A stretch of 14,473 bases of DNA from Spirochaetaceae bacterium (GTDB lineage: Bacteria; Spirochaetota; Spirochaetia; Treponematales; Breznakiellaceae): the NCBI GenBank assembly GCA_031279965.1, contig JAITHM010000028.1:1-14473 (forward strand), read 5' to 3'. A model generated the notes under the pieces. It had not been told where the DNA came from, searched no databases, and saw only the letters and a program-made list of their open reading frames with translations. Shown here piece by piece: positions 6,307-14,412 of the stretch; the first letter of the stretch is position 1, and each line of letters opens with the position of its first letter. The position numbers and the translations under genes were made by a program.

Positions 6307-7134
6307 ATGCCAAAAATATTCAAAGTACTCAGCATCCTTGCCGCATTGTGGACAGCACTAATGCTGTGCGGCATTCTTGTTTTTATTCTGATTAAAGGTA
6401 TCCCCAACCTTCGCCCTTCGCTCTTTAATCCTGTGTATACTTCCGAAAATGTATCGCTTCTCCCTGCTCTGGTAACAACATTAGGAATAACGCTGCTTTC
6501 GCTTGCCATTGCCGTGCCTTTGGGGCTTTTTTCGGCGATTTTCCTTGTTGAATACGCACGGCAGGGCAATCGCTTTATTTCGCTGGTTCGTTTAACGGCG
6601 GAAACACTTGCAGGAATACCGTCAATCGTATACGGCCTCTTCGGCTTCTTACTTTTTGTAACAGCTTTTGGCTGGGGCTACTCAGTGCTTGCTGGTGCAT
6701 GCACTCTTGCAGTGATGATACTGCCTCTTATCATGCGCACCACGGAAGAAGCGCTCAAAACAGTTCCTGCAAACTTTCGGGAGGGGAGTTTTGCACTGGG
6801 AGCCGGTAAGCTCCGCACAGTGTTCCGTATTGCACTGCCTGCCGCGCTGCCTGGAATACTTGCCGGCGTTATTCTTGCTGCAGGCCGCATCGCCGGAGAA
6901 ACTGCCGCTCTTATCTATACTGCCGGTACTGTCGCACAGCTTCCTATAAGCACCAAAGTTTCCGCGCGGACTCTTGCCGTCCATCTTTACGAGCTCTGGA
7001 ACGAAGGCATGAATACAGGCCCAGCCTATGGAACGGCAGTCGTGCTTCTTGTGATGGTTACCGGCATCAATACGTTTTCGGTCTTTCTTGGACGGAAAAT
7101 TGCTGGCTGCCGTCTATCGGAAAAAGCGGGGTAA
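6307..7134 (+). CDS. pstA: Phosphate ABC transporter permease PstA
   Basis: This is a 275-residue inner-membrane permease of the high-affinity phosphate transporter, the partner of PstC in the channel. It has an N-terminal membrane segment (about 6-29), a periplasmic stretch, then the permease core of about five further segments. Family markers are LAGIPSIVYGLFGFLLF, MILPLIMRTTEEALKTVP, the EAA loop FREGSFALGAGKLRTVFRIA that contacts the ATPase, and GRIAGETAALIYTAG. I choose the ATG at 6307 (GAAGGCAGG lies upstream); in-frame GTGs at 6238 and 6280 would add residues unlike PstA. No pstS, pstC, pstB or phoU is in view, although upstream and downstream genes are complete, so this copy is isolated from a normal pst operon. 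Its last 21 bases overlap the convergent GH4 gene. Confidence 0.88.
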   Translation: MPKIFKVLSILAALWTALMLCGILVFILIKGIPNLRPSLFNPVYTSENVSLLPALVTTLGITLLSLAIAVPLGLFSAIFLVEYARQGNRFISLVRLTAETLAGIPSIVYGLFGFLLFVTAFGWGYSVLAGACTLAVMILPLIMRTTEEALKTVPANFREGSFALGAGKLRTVFRIALPAALPGILAGVILAAGRIAGETAALIYTAGTVAQLPISTKVSARTLAVHLYELWNEGMNTGPAYGTAVVLLVMVTGINTFSVFLGRKIAGCRLSEKAG

Positions 7135-8439
7135 GTAAGCGCGGTGCGCTTCAAGAAGCTCGTCAACGACCTGCTTTGCCACAGCTTCGTTGGGGGTAAG
7201 CGGATTTATCGCCAATGCGAGCACCGCTTTATCATAGCTTCCTTCAACGGCAGCCTCCACGCACAGCCGTTCAAACGATTTTATCTGTTGGATAAGGCCG
7301 TTCACTGCAACGGGCAATGATCCGACCTGCAAAGGCCGCGGCCCTGAACGCCGTATAACCGAACTTACTTCAACAACACTCTCACGGTCAATGCCAAAGA
7401 TTGCCCCGTCATTCACGACATCAACCGGTTGAATATCGCCTGTGTCATTGTAAATCGAATTAATAAGACGGCAGGCTGCATCACTGTAAAATGCCCCGCC
7501 GCGTTCCTCAAGCTCTTTGGGCTTCACATCAAGCGATTCATTAGCATAGGTTGCAAAAAGTGCCTTCTCGATTTTTTTGACCCGCTGCGCGCGGATGTTT
7601 CCCGCTTTAAATTCGGCAAGTTCTTCAGTAAGCATCGTATCACTATGATAGTAATAGTTATGATAGGGGCACAAAAGCGCGCCTAATGCACGGGTAAATT
7701 CGGGGGAATATTTTACTGCAACGATATTTTTAACAGCCAGATCGGAGGCTGAAGTATCAAGAGATGCTATCGTTTCAAGCGTTTGCGCAGTTTTATCAAC
7801 GCCGTCAACATAGATACGCAGGCCAAAAACCATGTGATTAAGGCCGGCAAAGTCTATCCGCAAACGCGCATCATCTATGCCTAAAATTTTTGCAACAGCT
7901 TTTTCCATGTGAATTGGAACATTACACAAACCGACAAAACGGTTTTTTGCAAGCGGCCCATACCGGGAAAGCGCCTCGGCAACCATACCTGATGGATTGG
8001 TAAAATTCACAAGAAATGCATCCGGGCAGCACTGTGTCATTTTTTCGGCAATATCAAGGATAACAGGAATCGTCCGCAGCGCCTTAAACAGACCGCCTGC
8101 GCCGTTAGTTTCCTGACCCAAAATACCGTGCTTAAGCGGTATCGTTTCGTCTTTTTCGCGCGCGTCCAGTAAGCCGACACGAATCTGGGTCGTTACAAAA
8201 TCAGCGCCGTCAAGAGCCTCGTCAAGATCAAAAGTAAGGTGTACATTCATCGGTACTCCTGCGCGTTTTACCATACGCCGCGCAAGATTTCCCACAATCT
8301 CAAGCTTTTCCCGCCCCGCTTCAATATCAGCAAGCCATAAATCGCTCACAGGCAGCGTTGAAGCCCGCTTTAAAAAACCATCAACAAGCTCGGGCGTATA
8401 ACTTGACCCGCCGCCAATCGTACAAACTTTTAAACTCAT
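7114..8439 (-). CDS. Family 4 glycoside hydrolase, 6-phospho-beta-glucosidase type
   Basis: The 441-residue protein is a GH4 enzyme; these cytosolic hydrolases use NAD+ and a divalent metal (often Mn2+) to cleave phosphorylated disaccharides by a redox-elimination route. The N-terminal Rossmann motif is IGGGSSYTPELV (8-19). The metal ligands are C172 in CNVP (172-175) and H202 in GLNHM, close to Cys171 and His200 of Thermotoga BglT; the CN-x-P form marks 6-phospho-beta-glucosidases as opposed to alpha-acting members. Substrate could be cellobiose 6-phosphate or, given the neighbour, the chitobiose derivative handled by ChbF. The ATG at 8439 has GAGGAA upstream and overlaps the chbG stop codon by ATGA, so translation is coupled. 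The TAG at 7114-7116 lies inside the end of pstA. Confidence 0.93.
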   Translation of the reverse strand: MSLKVCTIGGGSSYTPELVDGFLKRASTLPVSDLWLADIEAGREKLEIVGNLARRMVKRAGVPMNVHLTFDLDEALDGADFVTTQIRVGLLDAREKDETIPLKHGILGQETNGAGGLFKALRTIPVILDIAEKMTQCCPDAFLVNFTNPSGMVAEALSRYGPLAKNRFVGLCNVPIHMEKAVAKILGIDDARLRIDFAGLNHMVFGLRIYVDGVDKTAQTLETIASLDTSASDLAVKNIVAVKYSPEFTRALGALLCPYHNYYYHSDTMLTEELAEFKAGNIRAQRVKKIEKALFATYANESLDVKPKELEERGGAFYSDAACRLINSIYNDTGDIQPVDVVNDGAIFGIDRESVVEVSSVIRRSGPRPLQVGSLPVAVNGLIQQIKSFERLCVEAAVEGSYDKAVLALAINPLTPNEAVAKQVVDELLEAHRAYLPRFFR

Positions 8440-9191
8440 TTTAATTCCTCAAAATTGACAAGCTTGATGTTAGTACTTTTTATATATTGAAGCAATTCAT
8501 CATTGGTAAGCGCCTCAAGCTCATCAAGCCGTGCAAGTGCGTATCCGGTTGCCTGTAACAATGTTTTATCAACATATGCAGGATGCACCATAAGTTCAAA
8601 TGAAATGTCTTCGTTACTATGCGGCGCAATACAATCAATAACATGATGCACAGTCCGTCCTTCGCCATAAAACTCCATCGAAAAATAATCGCTTGTCCGC
8701 ACTGCGGCGTTTCTGGCGGCGGCGTTCGCCTTTCCAATGCGCAGCGGCAGTTTGTATTCGCCGGCAAGCTTGAATGAGAGTGCGGCAAGCTCAGAGTGTA
8801 AATGAACATGATGGTGGCTGTCAAGATGAGTGACGGCAAAACCAAGCTTTCGTGCTGTTTCTATCTGGGTGCGCCATTCAGTTTCAATATCCACAAGTTT
8901 TATGGTGCCTTCTTCCAGTTTTGTAAAAAACGAAAGCTGCTTCCAGAAATTCCCCGCGCCGTCAACAAGCGACGCCGCCTTACCAGAAAGAGGCTTCCCC
9001 GCAGTAAGCGTCAGATGAATGCCAACACCCAGTTGAGGATATGCTTTGGAAAGTTCAAGCGCGTGTTCGACCGCATTCATGTTGACCATAAGCGTTGTCG
9101 AACGCACAACACCTGCCGTATATGCCTTGATAATGCCGTGATTCACCGCTTCAGACAATCCAAAATCATCCGCGTTTACGATAAGTTTCAT
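8436..9191 (-). CDS. chbG: Chitooligosaccharide deacetylase ChbG/YdjC family
   Basis: This 251-residue protein aligns along its length with E. coli ChbG (249 residues), a metal-dependent carbohydrate deacetylase that removes one acetyl group from phosphorylated chitobiose or chitotriose so the GH4 enzyme ChbF can cleave it. Motifs are NADDFG (6-11) with the metal aspartate, GIHLTLTAGKP (57-67), the His-rich HLDSHHHVHLH (122-132) and ELMVHPAYVD near the C-terminus. The downstream gene is a GH4 enzyme overlapping by four bases, the same pairing as chbF-chbG though in the order chbG first. Start: tandem ATGs at 9194 and 9191; I use 9191, which gives MKLIVNADDFG. No Shine-Dalgarno site is visible, and a TATGAT hexamer (complement of 9210-9215) suggests a very short leader. 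Confidence 0.9.
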   Translation of the reverse strand: MKLIVNADDFGLSEAVNHGIIKAYTAGVVRSTTLMVNMNAVEHALELSKAYPQLGVGIHLTLTAGKPLSGKAASLVDGAGNFWKQLSFFTKLEEGTIKLVDIETEWRTQIETARKLGFAVTHLDSHHHVHLHSELAALSFKLAGEYKLPLRIGKANAAARNAAVRTSDYFSMEFYGEGRTVHHVIDCIAPHSNEDISFELMVHPAYVDKTLLQATGYALARLDELEALTNDELLQYIKSTNIKLVNFEELK

Positions 9192-9194
9192 CAT

Positions 9195-9414
9195 TATGAA
9201 TGACAGTCTATCATACTGTAATGAGTTACGCAAACTGTATTTTGAGAGGGGGGGTGTTTTTTGCTAATTCATTATATAACAAAGAATTAACGGCTTTGGA
9301 TTGTGAAGGCCGATGCAGCCCTTCCCCTCTCCCCAAAATTTTAATATTGTCGTAGTATTTTTAAGATATGAGCTGATTAACAAACAGAAGCTTATATGGT
9401 AAATGAGGTATAAT
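9195..9414. promoter_or_regulatory. Divergent intergenic region between chbG and the giant activase gene
   Basis: The 220 bases separate two divergent transcription units. Near chbG a minus-strand TATGAT (complement of 9210-9215) is a plausible -10 with no good -35. A run of seven G (9248-9254) sits in GAGAGGGG (9244-9251), which is matched by CCCCTCTC (9324-9331) as a perfect 8-bp inverted repeat 72 bases apart. The right half (9335-9414) is AT-rich. TATAAT at 9409-9414 abuts the activase ATG and is too close to serve it. No confident promoter towards the activase gene was found. Confidence 0.45.
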
Positions 9415-12400
9415 ATGTTACATCTTGGTGTTGACGTAGGATCTACCACAGTTAAAGTGGTAGCGATACAACCTGACACAAAAGAAATTGTTTTTTCTAA
9501 ATATCAGCGGCATAACGCATGCCAAAGTGAAATAGTCCTTTCTTTTCTTAAAATGGTATTTGAGTGTTTCCCGCACGAGACTTTCCGGCTCGCTTTTTGC
9601 GGTTCGGGCGGCAGAACGATAGCATCGCTTATTCACGCCCCCTACATTCAGGAGGTGGTTGCCAATTCCATTGCTGTTCGAAATTTCTATCCCCACGCCC
9701 GTGTTGCTATCGAATTGGGCGGGCAAGACGCAAAAATCGTCTTTTTTCATCATGACGAGACGACAAAACGGCTTATTGCCGGAGATATGCGGATGAATGG
9801 AAGCTGCGCGGGAGGAACCGGCGCATTTATTGACGAAATTGCTACACTTCTGCGGACGCCGGTGGAAGAATTCGAAGCACTTGCCGCGCGCGGAACTCAG
9901 GTTTATGAAATTTCAGGCCGCTGCGGCGTTTTTGCTAAAACCGATATTCAACCATTGTTGAATCAGGGCGGATTACGGGAAGACGTTGCCCTTTCAACCT
10001 TTCATGCAATTGTCCGGCAGACGATTGGCGGCCTCGCGCAAGGTCTGGAAATAAAGCCGCCTGTAATATTCGAAGGCGGCCCGCTGACTTTTAATCCAAC
10101 GCTTATCCGGGTTTTTGCCGAACGGCTGGGCATGAAAGAATCTGATATTATCCGGCCCCAGCATCCAGAGCTGCTTATTGCCTGGGGAACAGCACTTGCA
10201 GTGGACGAGATGTTTGCCGATTTCGAGGCAAACTTTAGTCCCGAAGCGGCGCTCACATCGCTTTCGATGTTCCGTGAGATTGCCGCAGGGAAGGAAACGC
10301 AGCCGCAGGAAACATATTTTACCACGCGGACAGAGCAGTTGAATTTTGAGGAACGCCACCGTCCGCGCACGATAGAGAATAACATTGAGGTGCTTCGCGC
10401 TCAGTATGGCGATACACTCCGTGTATACCTGGGCATTGATGCCGGTTCCACAACAAGTAAATTTGCTTTGATTGATGAGCGGGAAAATGTAGTTGATAGT
10501 TTTTATGCGCCCAACAAAGGTGAACCACTTGCCGTTATCCGCGCGGCGCTTATTGAGCTGAATGCGAAATACCGCGCGGCAGGAATTACGCTGGAGGTTG
10601 TTGCGTTGGGTACAACAGGCTATGGCGAGCTGCTTTTTGACAAGGCGCTGGGGGCGGATTATCACACGGTAGAAACGGTAGCTCACGCCGCTGCCGCGCA
10701 AAAATATGTGCCGGGGGCAACGTTCATTCTTGATATTGGCGGTCAGGATATGAAGGCTATCAACATTACCAACGATATTGTAACCAACATTACGGTAAAT
10801 GAAGCATGTTCATCAGGCTGCGGCTCCTTTTTGGAAAATTTTGCCGCAACACTGGGTATTCCGGTAACGAAAATTGCCGGCGCGGCGTTTGGGTCGAAAA
10901 ATCCAGCCCGGCTTGGGAGCCGCTGTACGGTGTTTATGAACAGCACGATTATCACCGAGCAAAAAAACGGCAAACAGGCTGACGACCTTATGGCTGGTCT
11001 GTGCCGGTCGATTATCGAGAATGTGTTTACGAAGGTGGTGCGAATTTCCAATCAAACTGATCTTGGAGACAAAATTGTCGTGCAAGGAGGGACATTCAAG
11101 AATGATGCCGTGTTACGCGCGCTGGAACAGTATCTGGGACGTTCTGTCGTCCGCGCTCCGTTTCCCGGCGAAATGGGGGCAATCGGCATCGCACTTTTAA
11201 CCAAACGGGAGATCCTTGAACATGGGTATACTTCGCCGCACGGGACGAAAAACAAATCGCGTTTTATTGGATTCGACGCACTTGAAAATTTTAGTTATAC
11301 GCAGGAAGCGAATCTGGCTTGTCCTTTTTGTTCAAATAAATGTAACCGGACGCTGATTCGGTTTTCAAACGGTCAAACATGGATTACCGGCAACCGGTGC
11401 GAGCGCGGTGAACTTGTCGGCGAGGCGGCTGATCCGGCGGTTCAGGCAAAGGTGCAGGAGCTTACCCGTGCGATGGATGCCGTTCCCGATATGGTTAAAA
11501 TCAGGGAAGAGCTGCTCTTTAAGGACTATGTTTTTACATCGCTTCTTCCCCAGCGGAATATTACCATTGGACTTCCCCGTGTTATGGATTTTTGGCGGTC
11601 GATGCCGTTCTGGAAAACGTTCTACCGGGCGCTTGGCTTTAACGTTAAACTTTCCCGCAAAAGCTCGCAGAGTCTTTTTGACAAAGGGATACAGTATGTT
11701 GCCAGCGATACGGTTTGTTTTCCAGCAAAACTTATCCACGGACATGTTGGAGATTTGGCTGAGCAACAGGTAGACCGTATTTTCTTACCGCAGATGAACA
11801 GGCTTCCACCGCAGCATGGTGAAAAGTTCAGCACCTTTACCTGCGCGGTTCTTAAAGGGTATCCGCTTGTAATCCGCCATTCAGACAATCCTGAGCAACG
11901 TATGGGAATTCCCTTTGATTCACCGGTCTTTCATTGGTTTTCCACGCATGACCGGGACAATCAGCTTTGTCAGTACATGCGCGAAACGTTTAACACGCCG
12001 GAACAGGTGTGCCGCGCCGCCATTAAACAGGCAGATGCCGCTCTTGCCGAATTTAACGCACAAATGCTGTCGTGCGGCAAAACAATTCTTGCTGATGTTG
12101 AAAAGCGCGGTGAATTTGCCGTCGTGATTGCCGGGCGGTATTATCAGTATGATGAGCTGGTGAATCATCATCTTTCGCGCTATTTTACCAGCATTGGCAT
12201 ACCGGTGCTCACGCTGGATTCGCTTCCTGGCCTGTATGATGTTGCACTGCGCAACACACGCTGTGAGATTACCAACACAAATCATGCACAGTTATTGTCG
12301 GGTGCGATCATTGCGGCGGAACACAAGGCGCTTGAATATGCAGAGATCTATAGTTTTGGCTGTGGACATGATGCACTTTACAGCGACGAGATTGTCAGAA

Positions 12401-13806
12401 TTATGAACGAGATTTCCGGTAAAACGCCGCTCATCCTTAAATTGGACGAAAGTGATGTTGCAGGGCCTTTGCGAATCCGGGTACGTTCGTTTGTCGAAAC
12501 GGTGATGCTTCGCCGCCAAAAGGAACCGCGGCAGATTCGCACACTTGCCGAGCCGTATCCAGTAAAATTCAAAAAAACTGACTGTACCCAGCGGATATTG
12601 TTGATACCTAACGTAAGCCGGGCGTTTTGCCATATATTAAGTTCCTGTCTTGTACATGAAGGTGTGCGTGCGGAACCACTGCCTATGGGGGACAAGGAAG
12701 CTATCGCGCTAGGGAAGAAATACGTGCACAACGACATTTGTTTTCCCGCGCAAGTTATTATAGGCGAGGCTCTTTTGGCGCTACAGAGCGGCAAATACGA
12801 TCTTTCCAAAGTTGCCGTTGGTACAGGCAAGATTCTAAGCGATTGCCGGCTTACCAATTACATGGTGCTTACCCGTAAAGCGCTTGATGCGGCAGGATTT
12901 TCTGAGGTTCCTGTTTTTGACACAGATCTTTATGATACCAAGAATATACATCCTGGTTTCAAGTGGACGCCGTTCGCCTACGCAAAGGTGCTTTTCGGGT
13001 TTATACTCACTGATGTACTTGAAAAGTTACGCCGGAAGATACGGCCCTACGAGTTGGAAAAGGGGGAAACCGATCGTATTGTTGAAAACGCTTTTATTGA
13101 AATAGGCAATGGGTTTGTCCAGGGAGGGATTGGAAAAGCGTTTAAAATGTACAAAAAGGCACTTGCCGATCTGGGGGCGGTGCGCTATGACAGGTCACAC
13201 CCCCGCGACCGGGTGCTGATCAACGGAGAATATTTTATGCCGTACCATCAGGGGGCGAATTTGGAGATTGAACGTTATCTGGAAGATAACGGGATGGAGG
13301 TTATAATTCCAGACATGCACAATGTTTATCAGCAGCTTTTTGTCCATCATACAGTTGCCGAAATACAAGATTTTGGTGTGCGACATTCGTTATTTGATGC
13401 GATTTATTCATTTGTAGGGAATAAATTTGTTGATATCGCAATAAATTTTGCTGACCGGGCGGCACGTAAGCATCCGCTTTTTGAGCCGACCGTGCGCTTG
13501 TCCGAACTTGCGGAGACAGCAGTGCCGCTCATGCACCGTTCGATAATGTCGGGAGAATCATTTTTGATAGGTGCAGATATTGCACACTATGCGGAGCGCG
13601 GCGTACGATCATTCGTGCTGTTGCAGCCGTTTGGATGCCTGCCGAACCATTTTTGCGGACGCGGAATTGTAAAAAAGCTTAAGGAATGGTATCCAAATAT
13701 CCAGATACTGCCGCTTGATTATGATCCCGATGTAAGTTTCGCCAACATAGAAAACCGGCTGCAAATGCTGATAATGAACGCCCGGCAATTTAAGATGGCC
13801 TCCTGA
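9415..13806 (+). CDS. Giant fused acyl-CoA dehydratase activase and dehydratase-like protein
   Basis: The 1463-residue cytosolic protein fuses parts that are usually separate. Residues 1-270 and about 338-605 are two BadF/BcrA/HgdC-type ATPase domains, with phosphate loops GVDVGSTTVK (5-14) and GIDAGSTTSK (340-349) and Gly-Gly-Gln-Asp motifs at 102-105 and 442-445. Each keeps the two cysteines that hold a bridging [4Fe-4S] cluster: C131/C170 and C465/C504, both 39 apart as in HgdC (127/166). Residues about 630-1050 match DUF2229, with a four-cysteine knot (C636, C639, C643, C662), C768 in VCFPAK and C983 in FGCG. Residues about 1058-1463 resemble HgdB-type dehydratases, with C1109 in ICFPAQ and C1408 and C1414 in FGCLPNHFCG. 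Known activases spend ATP to drive ferredoxin electrons to very low potential; this protein's substrate is unknown. ATG 9415 follows TGAGGTA (9404-9410); ATG 9403 is in frame but precedes that site. It is also annotated as 2-hydroxyglutaryl-CoA dehydratase. Confidence 0.93.
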   Translation: MLHLGVDVGSTTVKVVAIQPDTKEIVFSKYQRHNACQSEIVLSFLKMVFECFPHETFRLAFCGSGGRTIASLIHAPYIQEVVANSIAVRNFYPHARVAIELGGQDAKIVFFHHDETTKRLIAGDMRMNGSCAGGTGAFIDEIATLLRTPVEEFEALAARGTQVYEISGRCGVFAKTDIQPLLNQGGLREDVALSTFHAIVRQTIGGLAQGLEIKPPVIFEGGPLTFNPTLIRVFAERLGMKESDIIRPQHPELLIAWGTALAVDEMFADFEANFSPEAALTSLSMFREIAAGKETQPQETYFTTRTEQLNFEERHRPRTIENNIEVLRAQYGDTLRVYLGIDAGSTTSKFALIDERENVVDSFYAPNKGEPLAVIRAALIELNAKYRAAGITLEVVALGTTGYGELLFDKALGADYHTVETVAHAAAAQKYVPGATFILDIGGQDMKAINITNDIVTNITVNEACSSGCGSFLENFAATLGIPVTKIAGAAFGSKNPARLGSRCTVFMNSTIITEQKNGKQADDLMAGLCRSIIENVFTKVVRISNQTDLGDKIVVQGGTFKNDAVLRALEQYLGRSVVRAPFPGEMGAIGIALLTKREILEHGYTSPHGTKNKSRFIGFDALENFSYTQEANLACPFCSNKCNRTLIRFSNGQTWITGNRCERGELVGEAADPAVQAKVQELTRAMDAVPDMVKIREELLFKDYVFTSLLPQRNITIGLPRVMDFWRSMPFWKTFYRALGFNVKLSRKSSQSLFDKGIQYVASDTVCFPAKLIHGHVGDLAEQQVDRIFLPQMNRLPPQHGEKFSTFTCAVLKGYPLVIRHSDNPEQRMGIPFDSPVFHWFSTHDRDNQLCQYMRETFNTPEQVCRAAIKQADAALAEFNAQMLSCGKTILADVEKRGEFAVVIAGRYYQYDELVNHHLSRYFTSIGIPVLTLDSLPGLYDVALRNTRCEITNTNHAQLLSGAIIAAEHKALEYAEIYSFGCGHDALYSDEIVRIMNEISGKTPLILKLDESDVAGPLRIRVRSFVETVMLRRQKEPRQIRTLAEPYPVKFKKTDCTQRILLIPNVSRAFCHILSSCLVHEGVRAEPLPMGDKEAIALGKKYVHNDICFPAQVIIGEALLALQSGKYDLSKVAVGTGKILSDCRLTNYMVLTRKALDAAGFSEVPVFDTDLYDTKNIHPGFKWTPFAYAKVLFGFILTDVLEKLRRKIRPYELEKGETDRIVENAFIEIGNGFVQGGIGKAFKMYKKALADLGAVRYDRSHPRDRVLINGEYFMPYHQGANLEIERYLEDNGMEVIIPDMHNVYQQLFVHHTVAEIQDFGVRHSLFDAIYSFVGNKFVDIAINFADRAARKHPLFEPTVRLSELAETAVPLMHRSIMSGESFLIGADIAHYAERGVRSFVLLQPFGCLPNHFCGRGIVKKLKEWYPNIQILPLDYDPDVSFANIENRLQMLIMNARQFKMAS

Positions 13807-13850
13807 TGTACAGATGTTCTGAAATTAAAGCTGCAAGCGTGAAAAATCGT

Positions 13851-13879
13851 TTGACAGTAGCAAAAAACAGATTTACAAT
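13851..13879 (+). promoter_or_regulatory. Near-consensus sigma-70 promoter of the hydrogenase operon
   Basis: TTGACA (13851-13856), a 17-base spacer and TACAAT (13874-13879) differ from the full consensus by one base. Transcription should start near 13886, giving a leader of about 29 bases with AAGGAG (13901-13906) eight bases before the next ATG. This marks a fresh, probably strongly expressed transcription unit rather than readthrough from the activase gene. Confidence 0.8.
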
Positions 13880-13914
13880 TATAGAAAATTAAAATTGTGT
13901 AAGGAGACACAGAA

Positions 13915-14403
13915 ATGGCTGCAAGTATTGATTTTGGCGTCGTTGATGACGTCATCAAGGAATGGGGGGCCAAACCGGGCTCGATTATCCCCATTTTGCA
14001 GGGTGTGCAGGAGAAATACAATTACCTTCCCAAGGATATTTTTCCGTACATTTCAAAGAAACTGGGCGTAAGCGAGGCGCGGATTTATGGCGTCGCTACC
14101 TTTTACGAGAACTTTTCTCTTGATCCCAAGGGGAAGTTCATCATCAAGGTGTGCGACGGGACGGCCTGCCATGTGCGCAAGTCGGTTCCAAATCTGGAAC
14201 GGCTGCGTAAGGAACTGGGTTTGAGTGAGAAGAAGATTACAACCGATGATTTGGGCTTTACCGTGCAGACGGTGGCGTGCCTGGGCGCGTGTAGTCTTGC
14301 GCCGGCGTTGATGGCGCAGGGGCCGAAGGGCGACAAGGTGTATGCCAACGTCAGCCCCGACCAAATCCCCGGCATCATTACCGATTTGCAGCAGTTAGGA
14401 TAG
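13915..14403 (+). CDS. NuoE/HndA-like [2Fe-2S] subunit of an NAD(P)-linked hydrogenase
   Basis: The 162-residue protein is a thioredoxin-fold [2Fe-2S] subunit of the NuoE/HoxE/HndA/HydC type. An N-terminal helical part (about 8-65, with ILQGVQEKYNYLP and the YGVATFYENF segment) precedes the ferredoxin domain, with ligands C80-x4-C85 (VCDGTACHV) and C122-x3-C126 (CLGACSLAP). Such subunits pass electrons between the NADH-binding flavoprotein and the iron-sulfur chain. In fermenters without complex I the usual setting is an HndABCD or HydABC electron-bifurcating [FeFe] hydrogenase, which fits the next gene, but a NADH dehydrogenase cannot be ruled out because later genes are outside the window. 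Ribosome binding site AAGGAG is eight bases upstream. The stop TAG overlaps the next gene's ribosome binding site. G+C rises to about 70% in the last full line of the gene. Confidence 0.93.
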   Translation: MAASIDFGVVDDVIKEWGAKPGSIIPILQGVQEKYNYLPKDIFPYISKKLGVSEARIYGVATFYENFSLDPKGKFIIKVCDGTACHVRKSVPNLERLRKELGLSEKKITTDDLGFTVQTVACLGACSLAPALMAQGPKGDKVYANVSPDQIPGIITDLQQLG

Positions 14404-14412
14404 GAGGGGCGC

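Noticed and set aside
9409..9414. Perfect TATAAT directly before the activase ATG
   Set aside because: A start from this hexamer would fall inside the coding sequence and lose the TGAGGTA ribosome binding site; no -35 is in position (9386-9391 is AGAAGC).
9264..9479. Minus-strand open frame over the chbG/activase intergenic region
   Set aside because: It overlaps the activase start, has low-complexity content and no ribosome binding site.
9994..10701. Minus-strand open frame of 235 codons inside the activase gene
   Set aside because: It is antisense to conserved activase domains, resembles no family, and its composition mirrors the codons of the real gene.
13807..13850. Possible terminator after the activase gene
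   Set aside because: Only a four-base stem (CAGA/TCTG at 13811-13821) is visible, with no T-run.
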